Part shown: positions 45,839 to 54,607 of the stretch, one piece after another
How the letters are laid out: each line of letters starts with the position of its first letter
Position numbering within the stretch: the stretch's first letter is position 1
NCBI RefSeq assembly: GCF_015999335.1
Contig: NZ_JAEACP010000005.1
Coordinates: 162,536 to 226,535 of the forward strand
Source of the DNA: Tabrizicola soli
Lineage (GTDB): Bacteria > Pseudomonadota > Alphaproteobacteria > Rhodobacterales > Rhodobacteraceae
Length of the DNA: 64,000 bases
Reading direction: 5' to 3'
Made by a program: the position numbers and the translations under genes
The notes under the pieces: generated by a model
Databases searched by the model: none
What the model saw: the letters and a program-made list of their open reading frames with translations, nothing else
What the model was told of the DNA's origin: nothing

Positions 45839-46798
45839 TCAACCAAGCCATCCGGCGACGGCAAGAAACGGCACAGGGATCAGCCCGGCATTGCGGTTCG
45901 CCCGGAACGCCGCCAGGCACGAGGCCGGGTCGTCCAGGTCCAGCCGCAGCATCTGCCCCACGATATGCCAGCCCATCGCCCAGACCCCCAGCAGCCCCAC
46001 GGCCAGCGGCACCAGCGCCACATGCGCCGCCACCACCGCCGCCGCGAACAGCAGCACCGTCAGCACGAAGAAGCCCCAAAGCCAGGCCCGGCTGTTCTCG
46101 CCGAACAGCCGCGCGGTGGACTTCACCCCGATCAGCGCATCGTCCTCGCGATCCTGATGCGCATAGATCGTGTCGTAATACAGCGTCCAGACGATCCCGG
46201 CGGCGTAAAGCAGCACCGCCGCCGGGGCGACCTCTCCCGCATGGGCCGCCCAGAGCAGGATCGCGCCCCAGTTAAACGCCAGCCCGAGGAAGACCTGCGG
46301 CCACCAGGTGAAACGCTTGGCGAAGGGATAGATCGCCACCAGCGCCAGCGAGGCCACGCCCAGGCCCACCGCCAGCCGGTCGTAGGTCAGCAGAATCCCG
46401 CCCGCGACCAGCGTCTGCACCACCATCCAGACCAGCGCCTGCCGCACCGTGACCTGGCCCGAGGGGATCGGCCGGCTCCGCGTCCGCGCGACCGAGCCGT
46501 CGATATGCCGGTCGGTGATGTCGTTCCAGGTGCAGCCCGCCCCCCGCATCAGGAAGGCCCCCGCCCCGCAGGAGACGGCAAGCCACAGGTCCCACGGGGT
46601 GAACCCGCCCGCGCCCCCCGCCAGCGCCAGCGCCCAGAGGCAGGGGATATAGAGCAGCCAGGTCCCGATCGGCCGGTCGGCGCGGGAAAGCCGCAGATAG
46701 GGCCGCGTCCAGGGCGGGGCGTAGAGGTCCACCCAGTTGCCTTTCGGCGCATCGGCCACGGCGCCCGCGGGCTCTGGAAATTGCGACGGCAGGGACAT
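45839..46798 (-). CDS. ubiA: 4-hydroxybenzoate polyprenyltransferase
   Basis: A 319-residue membrane prenyltransferase that attaches the polyprenyl tail to 4-hydroxybenzoate in ubiquinone synthesis. It has about eight membrane helices. The first aspartate motif is NDITDRHID (metal-diphosphate binding) and the second is DTIYAHQDREDD. VARTRSRPIPSG is a family landmark. The ATG at 46798 is chosen for family length; upstream in-frame starts at 46831 and 46858 would overlap the divergent rsmE gene. Only 12 bases separate the two start codons, so each promoter must lie inside the other gene. Confidence 0.95.
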   Translation of the reverse strand: MSLPSQFPEPAGAVADAPKGNWVDLYAPPWTRPYLRLSRADRPIGTWLLYIPCLWALALAGGAGGFTPWDLWLAVSCGAGAFLMRGAGCTWNDITDRHIDGSVARTRSRPIPSGQVTVRQALVWMVVQTLVAGGILLTYDRLAVGLGVASLALVAIYPFAKRFTWWPQVFLGLAFNWGAILLWAAHAGEVAPAAVLLYAAGIVWTLYYDTIYAHQDREDDALIGVKSTARLFGENSRAWLWGFFVLTVLLFAAAVVAAHVALVPLAVGLLGVWAMGWHIVGQMLRLDLDDPASCLAAFRANRNAGLIPVPFLAVAGWLG

Positions 46799-46810
46799 AG
46801 GGTCACGCTC

Positions 46811-47527
46811 ATGTCGGAGATCAGGCTTCATGTAGACCAGCCGCTTGCCCAGGGGCAAGCCGTGGCCCTGTCACAGGACCAGGCGCATTACCTTGTCGGC
46901 GTCATGCGGCTGGCGGTGGGCGACCCGGTGCTTCTGTTCAACGGCCGCGACGGGGAATGGCGGGCGACCCTTGCCGCCGCGGGCAAGCGCAATGCCATCG
47001 CCACCTGCGAGGCGCAGACCCGGCCCCTGCACCTGCCTCCCGACCTTTGGCTCCTCTTCGCGCCGATCAAGAAGGCCCGCACCGATTTCATCGTGGAAAA
47101 GGCGGTGGAACTGGGCGTCGCCCGCATCCTGCCGGTCCAGACCCGCCACACCAATTCCGAGCGCATCCGCCAGGACCGCCTCCAGGCCCATGCCACCGAG
47201 GCCGCCGAGCAATGCGGCGCGACCTGGGTGCCCGAGGTCGCCGGGCTCCAGCATCTCGACCGCCTCCTCGCGCAATGGCCCGCGGATCGCCGCCTCTACT
47301 GGTGCGACGAGACCGCCCTCGGCCAGCCCGCCGCCCTGGCCCCCGCGACCGGCCCCGCCGCCATCCTGATCGGCCCCGAAGGCGGCTTCTCGGCCGAGGA
47401 GGCCGCCAGGCTCCGCAACCGCCCGGATGTCGTCCCCCTCAGCCTCGGCCCCAGGATCCTGCGCGCCGATACCGCCGCCGTCGCCGCCATCGCCCTCTGG
47501 CAGGCCGCCTGCGGGGACTGGCGGTGA
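46811..47527 (+). CDS. rsmE: 16S rRNA m3U1498 methyltransferase
   Basis: A 238-residue SPOUT-class methyltransferase that methylates U1498 of 16S rRNA. The N-terminal PUA-like domain is followed by a knotted SAM-binding domain with KKARTDFIVEKAVELGV, ILPVQTRHT, ILIGPEGGFS and LGPRILRADTAA, which form the trefoil knot and SAM pocket. It is intact in all these. The stop overlaps the GTG of the next gene. It is divergent from ubiA across only 12 bases. Confidence 0.95.
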   Translation: MSEIRLHVDQPLAQGQAVALSQDQAHYLVGVMRLAVGDPVLLFNGRDGEWRATLAAAGKRNAIATCEAQTRPLHLPPDLWLLFAPIKKARTDFIVEKAVELGVARILPVQTRHTNSERIRQDRLQAHATEAAEQCGATWVPEVAGLQHLDRLLAQWPADRRLYWCDETALGQPAALAPATGPAAILIGPEGGFSAEEAARLRNRPDVVPLSLGPRILRADTAAVAAIALWQAACGDWR

Positions 47528-48069
47528 TCCGGCCCGAGCTGCAGGCCGGGCTCCTGCGCTGGCGCGAACTGATCGCCGCGCTTGGCCTCGCACTGTTCGG
47601 CCTCTGGACCGCCTGGCAGGGCGGCTTTCTCCTCACCCCCCTCGGCCTCGCACTTCTCGCCATGGGCGCGGGCTGGGCGCTCACCTCCTGGCGCCGCCTG
47701 CGTTTCCACCAGCCGGGCGAGGCCCCCGGCATCCTGCGCGTGACCGAGGCGCAGATCGCCTATATGGGTCCGCGCACCGGCGGCTTCATCGGCCTGCCCG
47801 ACCTGATCGAGATCCGCCTCCTCACGCTGCGCGGCCGCCGGATCTGGAAGCTGAAACAGGCCGACGGCCAGCTTCTCCACATCCCGGTCGAGGCCGACGG
47901 GGCCGACGCTCTCTTCGACGCTTTCGCCGCCCTGCCCGGCATGGACACCGCAGCACTCCTTGCCGCCCTCGGATCCGAAGGCCCCGCCTCCGACAGCCGC
48001 GTCATCGCCCTGGCCGAGGTCGACCACCTGATCTGGGCGCGCCGGGGGCGGGGCGTGGTCGTGCGCTGA
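47524..48069 (+). CDS. Small membrane protein of unknown function
   Basis: A 181-residue protein with two hydrophobic segments (residues ~16-34 and 38-54) at the N-terminus. A soluble C-terminal domain with LRVTEAQIAYMGPRTGGFIGLPDLIEIRLL resembles a bacterial PH-like or immunoglobulin-type beta domain. It is common next to rsmE or ubiA in Rhodobacteraceae, but no function is known to me. GTG at 47524 overlaps the rsmE stop (GTGA), suggesting co-expression. Confidence 0.75.
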   Translation: MIRPELQAGLLRWRELIAALGLALFGLWTAWQGGFLLTPLGLALLAMGAGWALTSWRRLRFHQPGEAPGILRVTEAQIAYMGPRTGGFIGLPDLIEIRLLTLRGRRIWKLKQADGQLLHIPVEADGADALFDAFAALPGMDTAALLAALGSEGPASDSRVIALAEVDHLIWARRGRGVVVR

Positions 48070-48111
48070 CGCAAAGGTCGCACCGACGCCCCTTGACTTG
48101 GCCCTTGCCGC

Positions 48112-48140
48112 TTGACACCTGTTGGCGCCCGGCCTAGCCG
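48112..48140 (+). promoter_or_regulatory. Candidate promoter of the glutamate-cysteine ligase gene
   Basis: A perfect -35 TTGACA (48112-48117) with a 17-base spacer to TAGCCG (48135-48140), a weak -10. It is about 35 bases before the start codon. Confidence 0.4.
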
Positions 48141-48174
48141 CCGGTCCCAACGCATCCAGCCCCGGAGCCTGCCC

Positions 48175-49521
48175 ATGTCCATCCCCCAGTCCGGCGGCGG
48201 ACCCATCGAAAGCTTCGATCAGCTGGCCGGCCTGCTCGAATCCGGCTGCAAGCCGCGCGACCAGTGGCGCATCGGCGCCGAGCACGAGAAATTCGGCTGG
48301 CTCACCGACAGCCGCCTGCCCTTGCCCTATGCCGGCGACCGCTCGATCTCGGCGATCTTCGACGCGCTCGTCGCCCGCTACGGCTGGCACCCCCTGCGCG
48401 AGGGCGAGAACATCATCGGCCTCACCCGCGACGGCGCCAACATCAGCCTCGAACCCGGAGGCCAGTTCGAGCTTTCGGGCGCGCCCCTCGTCTCGACGCT
48501 GGAAGTCGCGGCCGAGTTGCAGCAGCACCTGGACGAGGTCCGCTCGATCGCCGGGCCGATGGGCGTGCGTTTCATGGGCATCGGCGCGCCGCCGGAATGG
48601 ACCCACGACCAGATGCCGGTCATGCCCAAGGGCCGCTATCGGCTGATGACCGACTACATGGGCCGCGTCGGCACCCATGGCACGCAGATGATGTACCGCA
48701 CCTCGACGGTGCAGGTGAATCTCGACTACGCCTCCGAGGCCGACATGGTCCGGAAGCTGCGGGTGGCGCTGGCGTTGCAGCCGGTGGCGACGGCGCTCTT
48801 CGCCTCGTCGCCCTTCTTCGAGGGCAAGCCCAACGGCCACCGCAGCTGGCGCAGCCGGATCTGGCGCGGGCTGGACGACAGCCGCACCGGGATGCTGCCC
48901 TTCGCCTTCGATGAGGGGATGGGCTTCCAGGCCTATGTCGACTGGGTGCTGGATGTGCCGATGTATTTCGTCTACCGCGACGGCAAGTACATCAACGCGC
49001 TGGGGCAGAGCTTCCGCGATTTCCTCAAGGGCGAGTTGCCCGCGCTGCCGGGCGAGAAGCCCACGCTCTCGGACTGGGCCGACCACATGACCACCGTCTT
49101 CCCCGAGGCGCGGGTGAAGAAATACATCGAGATGCGCGGGGCGGATTGCGGCGACCAGGCCCATATCGCCGCGCTTCCGGCCTTCTGGGTCGGGCTGATG
49201 TACGACCAGACCGCGCTGGATGCGGCCTGGGACCTGGTGAAAGGCTTCGACGCCGACACGCGCGAGGGCCTGCGGGTCGCGGCCTCGGTCTCGGCCCTGG
49301 CCGGAGAGGCGGAGGGCGTGAAGCTTCTCGACCTCGCCCGCGCGGCGGTGGGCCTGTCCCACGCCGGCCTCGCCGCGCGCGGCTTCGGCGAAGAGGCGCA
49401 GCTGCGCCCGCTGGTCGAAAGCCTGAAGACCGGCAAGGTGCAGGCCGACAGGTGGCTGGAGTTCTACAACGGCCCCTGGAACCGCGACCTCACCCCGCTT
49501 TACGAGGCGTCGAGCCTCTAG
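48175..49521 (+). CDS. gshA: Glutamate--cysteine ligase
   Basis: A 448-residue enzyme of the GCS2 (plant/alphaproteobacterial) group that makes gamma-glutamylcysteine, the first step to glutathione. Landmarks: WRIGAEHEKFGW (substrate-binding Glu) near residue 31, LEPGGQFELSGAP near 100, MPKGRYRLMTDYM, and YRTSTVQVNLDY. The complete length suggests an active enzyme. Glutathione supply fits the GST-type YghU encoded upstream. It stands alone between a TTGACA promoter and a hairpin-forming region. Confidence 0.95.
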   Translation: MSIPQSGGGPIESFDQLAGLLESGCKPRDQWRIGAEHEKFGWLTDSRLPLPYAGDRSISAIFDALVARYGWHPLREGENIIGLTRDGANISLEPGGQFELSGAPLVSTLEVAAELQQHLDEVRSIAGPMGVRFMGIGAPPEWTHDQMPVMPKGRYRLMTDYMGRVGTHGTQMMYRTSTVQVNLDYASEADMVRKLRVALALQPVATALFASSPFFEGKPNGHRSWRSRIWRGLDDSRTGMLPFAFDEGMGFQAYVDWVLDVPMYFVYRDGKYINALGQSFRDFLKGELPALPGEKPTLSDWADHMTTVFPEARVKKYIEMRGADCGDQAHIAALPAFWVGLMYDQTALDAAWDLVKGFDADTREGLRVAASVSALAGEAEGVKLLDLARAAVGLSHAGLAARGFGEEAQLRPLVESLKTGKVQADRWLEFYNGPWNRDLTPLYEASSL

Positions 49522-49536
49522 CCCTCCTCCTCGTTC

Positions 49537-49617
49537 GACTTCGTCTCCTCGTCGGCAGTGGTCCGGCGGGGACCGAAGGGCAGGTCCCGAAAACCGCCCG
49601 CGAGGAGTGACGAAGTC
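49537..49617. repeat. Hairpin repeat related to the allA leader
   Basis: GACTTCGTCTCCTCG (49537-49551) pairs with CGAGGAGTGACGAAGTC (49601-49617) apart from a two-base bulge. It shares CTCCTCGTCGG and GCGAGGAGTGNCGAAG with 6444-6502. It sits between the convergent gshA and plsY genes, where it could help termination. Nothing else is seen in the 190-base gap. Confidence 0.55.
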
Positions 49618-49711
49618 ATCGACGAGCAGCCCGAAGTCTTGCCGAAAGGTAAATGCCTACGGGCAAGCCATTGATTTAATTTGGAGAATAACCCTGTCCG
49701 CGTGTGGACGG

Positions 49712-50323
49712 TCAGGCCTTCTTCTGCCCGATGCGCGGCTCCGTCCCGGCCTTGATCCGCCGCAGGTTCCCGGCGTGCCGGATGTAGACCAGGATGGTCA
49801 GCACCACGGCCAGGATCAGAAGCCGGCCCTCGCCGAACCAGAACACCCAGCCCGCGCTCGACGCCGCCGAGACCAGCGCCGCCGCCGAGGAGATCCGCAA
49901 GAGGGCTGCCGCCACCAGCCAGGTCGCGCAGGCCGCCAGCCCCACCGGCCAGGCCAGCGCGAGCAGCGTGCCCAGGAAGGTCGCAACCCCCTTGCCGCCC
50001 CGGAAGCCCAGCCAGACCGGGAACAGATGGCCCAGGAAGGCCATCAGCCCCGCCAGCTGCGCCGCATCCTCGGCCAGAAGCGCCCGCGCGATCAGCACGG
50101 CGATCCCGCCCTTGCCCGCGTCCAGAAGCAGCGTCGCCAGCGCCGCCCCCTTGCTGCCGGTCCGCAGCACGTTGGTCGCCCCGATGTTGCCCGAGCCGAT
50201 CTTGCGCAGGTCGCCCAATCCCATCGCCCGGGTGATGACCAGCCCGAAGGGAATCGCGCCCAGAAGATAGGACAGCACCGCCGTCAGAAGCAGGTAAAGG
50301 GTCGGACTGGTGATCTCGGGCAT
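49712..50323 (-). CDS. plsY: Glycerol-3-phosphate acyltransferase PlsY
   Basis: A 203-residue inner-membrane enzyme that transfers the acyl group from acyl-phosphate to glycerol-3-phosphate, starting phospholipid synthesis. The three family motifs are visible: GSGNIGATN near residue 40, [13 protein letters not shown] near 107, and the C-terminal [11 protein letters not shown]. Five hydrophobic segments match the family topology. Its start is three bases after the stop of the PyrX-like gene, so they should share a transcript. Confidence 0.96.
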   Translation of the reverse strand: MPEITSPTLYLLLTAVLSYLLGAIPFGLVITRAMGLGDLRKIGSGNIGATNVLRTGSKGAALATLLLDAGKGGIAVLIARALLAEDAAQLAGLMAFLGHLFPVWLGFRGGKGVATFLGTLLALAWPVGLAACATWLVAAALLRISSAAALVSAASSAGWVFWFGEGRLLILAVVLTILVYIRHAGNLRRIKAGTEPRIGQKKA

Positions 50324-50326
50324 CGG

Positions 50327-51598
50327 CTATTCCGCGGCGAAGACCTGCGTCCCCGCGACCCAGGTGGCCAGCACCTTACCTTCCATCCGCGCGCCGTCAA
50401 ACGGCGTGTTCTTCGACTTCGAGCGCAGCTTGAAGCGGTCCATCAGGAAGGGCGCCTCGGGGTCGAACAGGATCAGGTCGCCCGGCGCGCCAAGCGCCAG
50501 CCGGCCCTGCGGCAGGCCCAGCCGGTTGGCGGGGTTCAGCGCCATCGCCCGGAAAAGCGCCGGCAGGTCCAGGTGCCCGGCGTGATAGAGGCGCATCGCG
50601 GCGGGAAGGAAGGTCTCCAGCGCGACGGCGCCGGGTGCGGCCTCCTCGAACGGCAGGCGCTTCGATTCCTCGTCGGCCGGGGTGTGCATCGAGCTGATCA
50701 CCTCGATCGCGCCCTCGGCCACCGCCGCCACCATGGCCAGCCGGTCAACCTCCGACCGCAGGGGCGGCGTGACCTTGAAGAAGGTCCGGTAGTCGCCCAC
50801 GTCGAATTCGTTCAGCGTCAGGTGGTGGATCGAGGTCCCCGCCGTCACGTCCAGCCCCGCCGCCCGCGCCCGCGCCAGCGCGGGCAGGGACTTCGCGGTG
50901 GTGATCTGGTCGGCGTGGTAGCGCACGCCCGTTATCTCGACCAGGGCGAGGTCGCGCTCCAGCCCCATCCGCTCGGCCATGGGCGAGACGGCGGGGATGC
51001 CGCGCAGGCTGGCGAACTTGCCGCTCGTCGCCGCAGCGCCCTGCGACAGGCCCGGATCCTGCGGATGGCCCACGACCAGCGCGCCCAGCGATTTGGCATA
51101 GGCCATCGCCCGGGTGATCGCCTTGGCCTCGGTCGAGACGCGGAAGACGTCGGTGAAGGCGATCGCGCCCGCATCGCGCAGGAAGCCGATCTCGGTCATC
51201 TCGCGCCCCTCGCGGCCCTTGGTCAGGGCGGCCATGTGGCGGATGCGGACCGGGCTTTCCGCCGCGCGGCGGGTGACGAATTCCAGCGTCTCGGGCGTGT
51301 CGATCGCCGGGCTGGTGTCGGGCCGGGCGATGATCGTGGTCACACCCCCCGCCGCCGCTGCCTGGCCTGCCGAGCCGAAGCTCTCGCGGTGCCGCTCGCC
51401 GGGCTCGCCGATCTTGACGCCCCAGTCGACGATCCCCGGCGCCAGGCATCTGCCGCCGCAATCCACCATCACCGCGCCCTTGGGGGCCTTCTCGTCGCGG
51501 GCCAGGATCACGCCGCCCCTCACCGTCAGGCTGCCGGGCGCGTCGGTCCCCGCCTCGGGGTCGATCAGGCGGGCGTCGTGGAAATGCAGCGTGGTCAT
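50327..51598 (-). CDS. Dihydroorotase-like protein lacking zinc ligands (PyrX type)
   Basis: A 423-residue dihydroorotase homologue that is probably not catalytic. Active enzymes have D-x-H-x-H at the first metal site; here it reads DWGVK, with Gly60 and Lys62 in place of both histidines. The catalytic Asp of the DHAP motif is replaced (SSMHTP, Met304). Other family landmarks remain: GHPQDP, SIHHLTLNE and LPFEEAAPGA. Similar inactive homologues support assembly of aspartate transcarbamoylase in Pseudomonas. A pyrB gene lies about 1.8 kb upstream on the same strand. An active pyrC must be encoded elsewhere. Confidence 0.85.
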   Translation of the reverse strand: MTTLHFHDARLIDPEAGTDAPGSLTVRGGVILARDEKAPKGAVMVDCGGRCLAPGIVDWGVKIGEPGERHRESFGSAGQAAAAGGVTTIIARPDTSPAIDTPETLEFVTRRAAESPVRIRHMAALTKGREGREMTEIGFLRDAGAIAFTDVFRVSTEAKAITRAMAYAKSLGALVVGHPQDPGLSQGAAATSGKFASLRGIPAVSPMAERMGLERDLALVEITGVRYHADQITTAKSLPALARARAAGLDVTAGTSIHHLTLNEFDVGDYRTFFKVTPPLRSEVDRLAMVAAVAEGAIEVISSMHTPADEESKRLPFEEAAPGAVALETFLPAAMRLYHAGHLDLPALFRAMALNPANRLGLPQGRLALGAPGDLILFDPEAPFLMDRFKLRSKSKNTPFDGARMEGKVLATWVAGTQVFAAE

Positions 51599-51663
51599 GG
51601 AGGGTCCGTTCCTGGCTGATCCGCCGCCATATGCGGCCTTGCGCGCCGCCTGTCCAGCCATGC

Positions 51664-52188
51664 TCAGCGCCATGCGAGGACGAGGGCCGCGAGGCCCGCG
51701 AGGAGCAGCGCCGCGCCCAGGGCCAGCGCCCTGCGCGGCAGGCGGGGGGCAGGGGCCGAGGGGCCGGGCGCCGTCAGACTGCCTTTTGCGGCATCCGAGG
51801 GCAGAGGCTCGAAATGCACCGGGGGGCGCTCCTCGGTATAGCCGGCAAGCAGGGTCAAGCGCGGGTCGGGGATCAGCGTCACCGCGCGGCCGTGCAGGGC
51901 GCGGGAGTGCAGGATCAGCACCGGCCCCCTGACCGCCTCCAGCCGGGCGCGGTCGGGGGCAAGCGCGGCATCCGACACGCCCAGCCCCTCGGCCAGATAG
52001 CCCGCAAGGCCGACCCCGGCCAGGTCGGCGGTGTCGAACAGCTCGACATGCGCCGGGTCCAGGTCCGGGTCACCGAAAAGCGCCGCCACCAGCCCCGCCT
52101 TGTCGCGCTGCATCTCCTCGGGCGACAAGGCGGCGGCAAAGACGCGGATGCCGTGACGCTCATGCGCGGGGATGGCAAGCGGTGTCAT
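51664..52188 (-). CDS. Hypothetical protein with C-terminal membrane helix
   Basis: A 174-residue protein not assigned to a family. The N-terminal ~110 residues look globular (IRVFAAALSPEEMQRDKAGLVAALFG), a proline-rich stretch follows, and the last ~22 residues are a single membrane helix ending AWR, so it may be tail-anchored. Its start overlaps the stop of the PH-domain gene (ATGA). It belongs to a four-gene set of small membrane proteins between pyrX and pyrB. Confidence 0.75.
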   Translation of the reverse strand: MTPLAIPAHERHGIRVFAAALSPEEMQRDKAGLVAALFGDPDLDPAHVELFDTADLAGVGLAGYLAEGLGVSDAALAPDRARLEAVRGPVLILHSRALHGRAVTLIPDPRLTLLAGYTEERPPVHFEPLPSDAAKGSLTAPGPSAPAPRLPRRALALGAALLLAGLAALVLAWR

Positions 52189-52625
52189 CGGCGGTTGCCC
52201 AGGCGATTGGCGGTGGCGGCGGGGTCGGACTGGTACTTGATCAGATGCCGCTCGCCTGTCGTGGTGGTGATCTGGACCGCGCCGAGGAAGGGCCGGGCCG
52301 AGTGCAGCCGCGCCAGCGGGATCGCCCTTCCGCCGGGGCCGACCAACCGGCGGTCGGTCAACAGCCAGACCTCGGCCAGCGCCTCGGACGAAAGGTAGGC
52401 CGCCCGTGCCCCGATGGCCAGGACCGCGCCCACCGGGCCCATCACCGGCCAGGCGCTGCCCTCCCACAGAAGGATCAGCCCCGCCGCCACGCCCAGGACC
52501 ACCGCAAGGACCAGATGCCCGCGCCAATAGGCCTGGCGGTCGGCGGGAAACTCGGCCACCAGCCGCTCGCCCTCCTGCAGGGGGGCGGGGTGGCCCATGA
52601 TGCTGTCGGGTTCGATGCGGGCCAT
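52185..52625 (-). CDS. Small PH-domain membrane protein
   Basis: A 146-residue protein. Two short hydrophobic segments (residues ~38-55 and 59-73) precede a bacterial PH-like domain with EVWLLTDRRLVGPGGRAIPLARLHSARPF, typical of the YdbS/bPH2 type. Such proteins are common in membrane-associated gene sets, but the role is unknown. It is translationally linked on both sides: TGATG with the 37-residue gene upstream and ATGA with the tail-anchored protein downstream. Confidence 0.8.
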   Translation of the reverse strand: MARIEPDSIMGHPAPLQEGERLVAEFPADRQAYWRGHLVLAVVLGVAAGLILLWEGSAWPVMGPVGAVLAIGARAAYLSSEALAEVWLLTDRRLVGPGGRAIPLARLHSARPFLGAVQITTTTGERHLIKYQSDPAATANRLGNRR

Positions 52626-52738
52626 CAGGCGATCCAGACGATGACGAGGGTGAAGACCGCGAGGAAGACGAGGACGGCGGCGGCGACCATGCCGCCCTGG
52701 CGCATCTCGGCCTTCGTCGGCTTGCGGTCGGGGATCAT
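52625..52738 (-). CDS. 37-residue single-helix membrane protein
   Basis: A very short gene. It begins MIPDRKPTKAEMRQGGM and continues as one hydrophobic helix to the end (VFLAVFTLVIVWIA). The start overlaps the stop of the upstream PH-like gene (ATGA), and its stop overlaps the start of the downstream gene (TGATG). That coupling on both sides, together with the amphipathic-then-hydrophobic pattern, supports a real small membrane protein rather than a chance frame. Confidence 0.7.
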   Translation of the reverse strand: MIPDRKPTKAEMRQGGMVAAAVLVFLAVFTLVIVWIA

Positions 52739-53289
52739 TGGCCGGCCCTTTCCTGTACGTCCCGGATCAGGTGAAAGACCTTCTCACCCTCGGCGATGTT
52801 TTCAAAGCCCGACTTGATCGTGCCGGAGTCGCCATCCGAATCCCGCTCCAGCCGCGCATGCAGCCAGACCGTGTCCGCAAGCCTGCCCGGTTCCAGCTCC
52901 AGCGCAGTCGCCGGCACGATCGGATAGACCTTGAGGCTGGGAAACGGCCCGCTGCGCAGGACATAGGCGGCGCGGGTGGTGAGCGCATAGCGGATGTACC
53001 GGCTGGCGGTGCGGGCCTCGACGAAGGGGCCGAGGACGAGGAAGCCGCCGAGCCCGAGGAAGGGCAGGCCGAAGGCGGCGAAGAAGACCGCGAGGCCGGC
53101 GTCCGAGGTGCTGGCGGCTTCTGTCAGGCGGTGGAGGCCGAGGAAGAAGACCGCTAGGCCGATGAGGAGGAACGGCAGGCCGAAGACCATCAGGAACAGC
53201 CGCTTGCCGCGCTGGTGGAAGCCGGGGGCGGGCCGTCCCTCCCAGAGCAGGGTCTCGCCGGGCCGGAGGGGGAGGGGGATGGCGGTCAT
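52735..53289 (-). CDS. PH-like membrane protein
   Basis: A 184-residue protein with two hydrophobic hairpins (residues ~32-52 and 68-90). A C-terminal bacterial PH-like domain carries ALTTRAAYVLRSGPFPSLKVYPI. It starts with a family-like RPGETLLWEGRP motif, common in bPH membrane proteins. It is the first of four overlapping small genes. It is separated from pyrB by a 94-base gap that holds a near-perfect inverted repeat. Confidence 0.8.
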   Translation of the reverse strand: MTAIPLPLRPGETLLWEGRPAPGFHQRGKRLFLMVFGLPFLLIGLAVFFLGLHRLTEAASTSDAGLAVFFAAFGLPFLGLGGFLVLGPFVEARTASRYIRYALTTRAAYVLRSGPFPSLKVYPIVPATALELEPGRLADTVWLHARLERDSDGDSGTIKSGFENIAEGEKVFHLIRDVQERAGQ

Positions 53290-53309
53290 ATCACGCGATC
53301 CGTATGATT

Positions 53310-53369
53310 GTAGGGTGCGCTGTAGCGCACCATTGGCCGGGCGGAACGGTGCGCTGTAGCGCACCCTAC
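53310..53369. repeat. REP-like inverted repeat with GGTGCGCTGTAGCGCACC
   Basis: GTAGGGTGCGCTGTAGCGCACC (53310-53331) and GGTGCGCTGTAGCGCACCCTAC (53348-53369) face each other over 16 bases. Each arm also has an internal 8-bp palindrome (GGTGCGCT/AGCGCACC on the right arm). It lies downstream of pyrB. This type of element is often dispersed in alphaproteobacterial genomes. Confidence 0.75.
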
Positions 53370-53383
53370 GCCAGCGACGCCGG

Positions 53384-54346
53384 TCACGCCATCATGTCCA
53401 CGATCTTCCGCCCCCGCTCCGCCCGCAGGTTCCGCGCCAGGAGGTCCATGCAGGCCATGCGGACGGCCACGCCCATCTCCACCTGGTCCTGGATCACCGA
53501 GCGGTTGATGTCGTCGGCGAGGTCGCCGTCGATCTCCACCCCCCGGTTCATCGGGCCGGGGTGCATGACGATGGCATCCGGCGCGGCGTGGGAAAGCTTC
53601 TCGGCGTCCAGCCCATAGCGGTGGTAGTATTCCCGCTCCGAGGGGATGAAGCCGCCGTCCATCCGTTCCTTCTGCAGCCGCAGCATCATCACCACGTCGG
53701 CGCCCTTCAGCCCGTCTCGCATGTCGTCGAACACCTCGCAGCCGAAATCCTCGACGCCCGAAGGCATCAGCGTCGGCGGCGCGATCAGGCGCAGGCGGTT
53801 CTCCATCTTGCCGAGCAGGATCAGGTTCGACCGGGCGACCCGGGAATGGGCGATGTCGCCGCAGATCGCGACGGTCAGCCGCTGGATCCTTCCCTTGGCG
53901 CGGCGGATGGTCAGCGCGTCCAGCAGCGCCTGGGTCGGATGCTCGTGCCGCCCGTCGCCCGCGTTCAGCACCGCGCAATCCACCTTCTGCGCCAGAAGAT
54001 TGACCGCGCCCGAGGAGCCATGCCGCACCACCAACAGGTCCGGGTGCATCGCGTTCAGCGTCATCGCGGTGTCGATCAGGGTTTCCCCCTTCTTCACCGA
54101 GGATGTGGCGACCGACATGTTCATCACATCCGCGCCCAGCCGCTTGCCCGCGAGTTCGAAACTGGACTGGGTGCGGGTCGAGGCTTCGAAGAACAGGTTG
54201 ATCTGCGTCATCCCGGCCAGCACGTCCGATTGCTTGACCGTGCGGCGGTTCAGGTCGACGTATCGCTCGGCCAGGTCGAGGACCGTGGTGATCTCCAGCG
54301 GCGAAAGCTGCTCGATCCCCAGAAGGTGGCGGGCGCGGAAGGCCAT
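53384..54346 (-). CDS. pyrB: Aspartate carbamoyltransferase catalytic subunit
   Basis: A 320-residue enzyme that condenses carbamoyl phosphate with aspartate in pyrimidine synthesis. Carbamoyl-phosphate motif [20 protein letters not shown] is near residues 52-70. The HPD and VVRHGSSGA segments, [14 protein letters not shown] near 130-145 and [12 protein letters not shown] near the C-terminus complete the active site. No regulatory subunit (pyrI) is near; the dihydroorotase-like PyrX may fill the structural role. The ATG at 54346 has AAGGGGA about seven bases upstream. Confidence 0.97.
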   Translation of the reverse strand: MAFRARHLLGIEQLSPLEITTVLDLAERYVDLNRRTVKQSDVLAGMTQINLFFEASTRTQSSFELAGKRLGADVMNMSVATSSVKKGETLIDTAMTLNAMHPDLLVVRHGSSGAVNLLAQKVDCAVLNAGDGRHEHPTQALLDALTIRRAKGRIQRLTVAICGDIAHSRVARSNLILLGKMENRLRLIAPPTLMPSGVEDFGCEVFDDMRDGLKGADVVMMLRLQKERMDGGFIPSEREYYHRYGLDAEKLSHAAPDAIVMHPGPMNRGVEIDGDLADDINRSVIQDQVEMGVAVRMACMDLLARNLRAERGRKIVDMMA

Positions 54347-54607
54347 GGGCGGGTCCCCTTTTCCGGTTTGGCCCTCTATCGCAAACCGGGGGCGGAGGGG
54401 CAATGGCCGCGTTGCGGCGGGGCCGGCCGCCGGGGCGCTCGGGTCGGGACCGTCGTCACCATCGCAAGGGCTGCGCCCGACCTGCCGCGGGTGCTGTCCG
54501 CGCCCATTCGCTGGTCCTGGAACTGGCCATGCCCCGGCAAGGCCATAAGGTCATCCGGCACTGATAGGTTCTGGTCCCCGCCCCGTCCAGAGCCTACTCT
54601 CCCCCCC

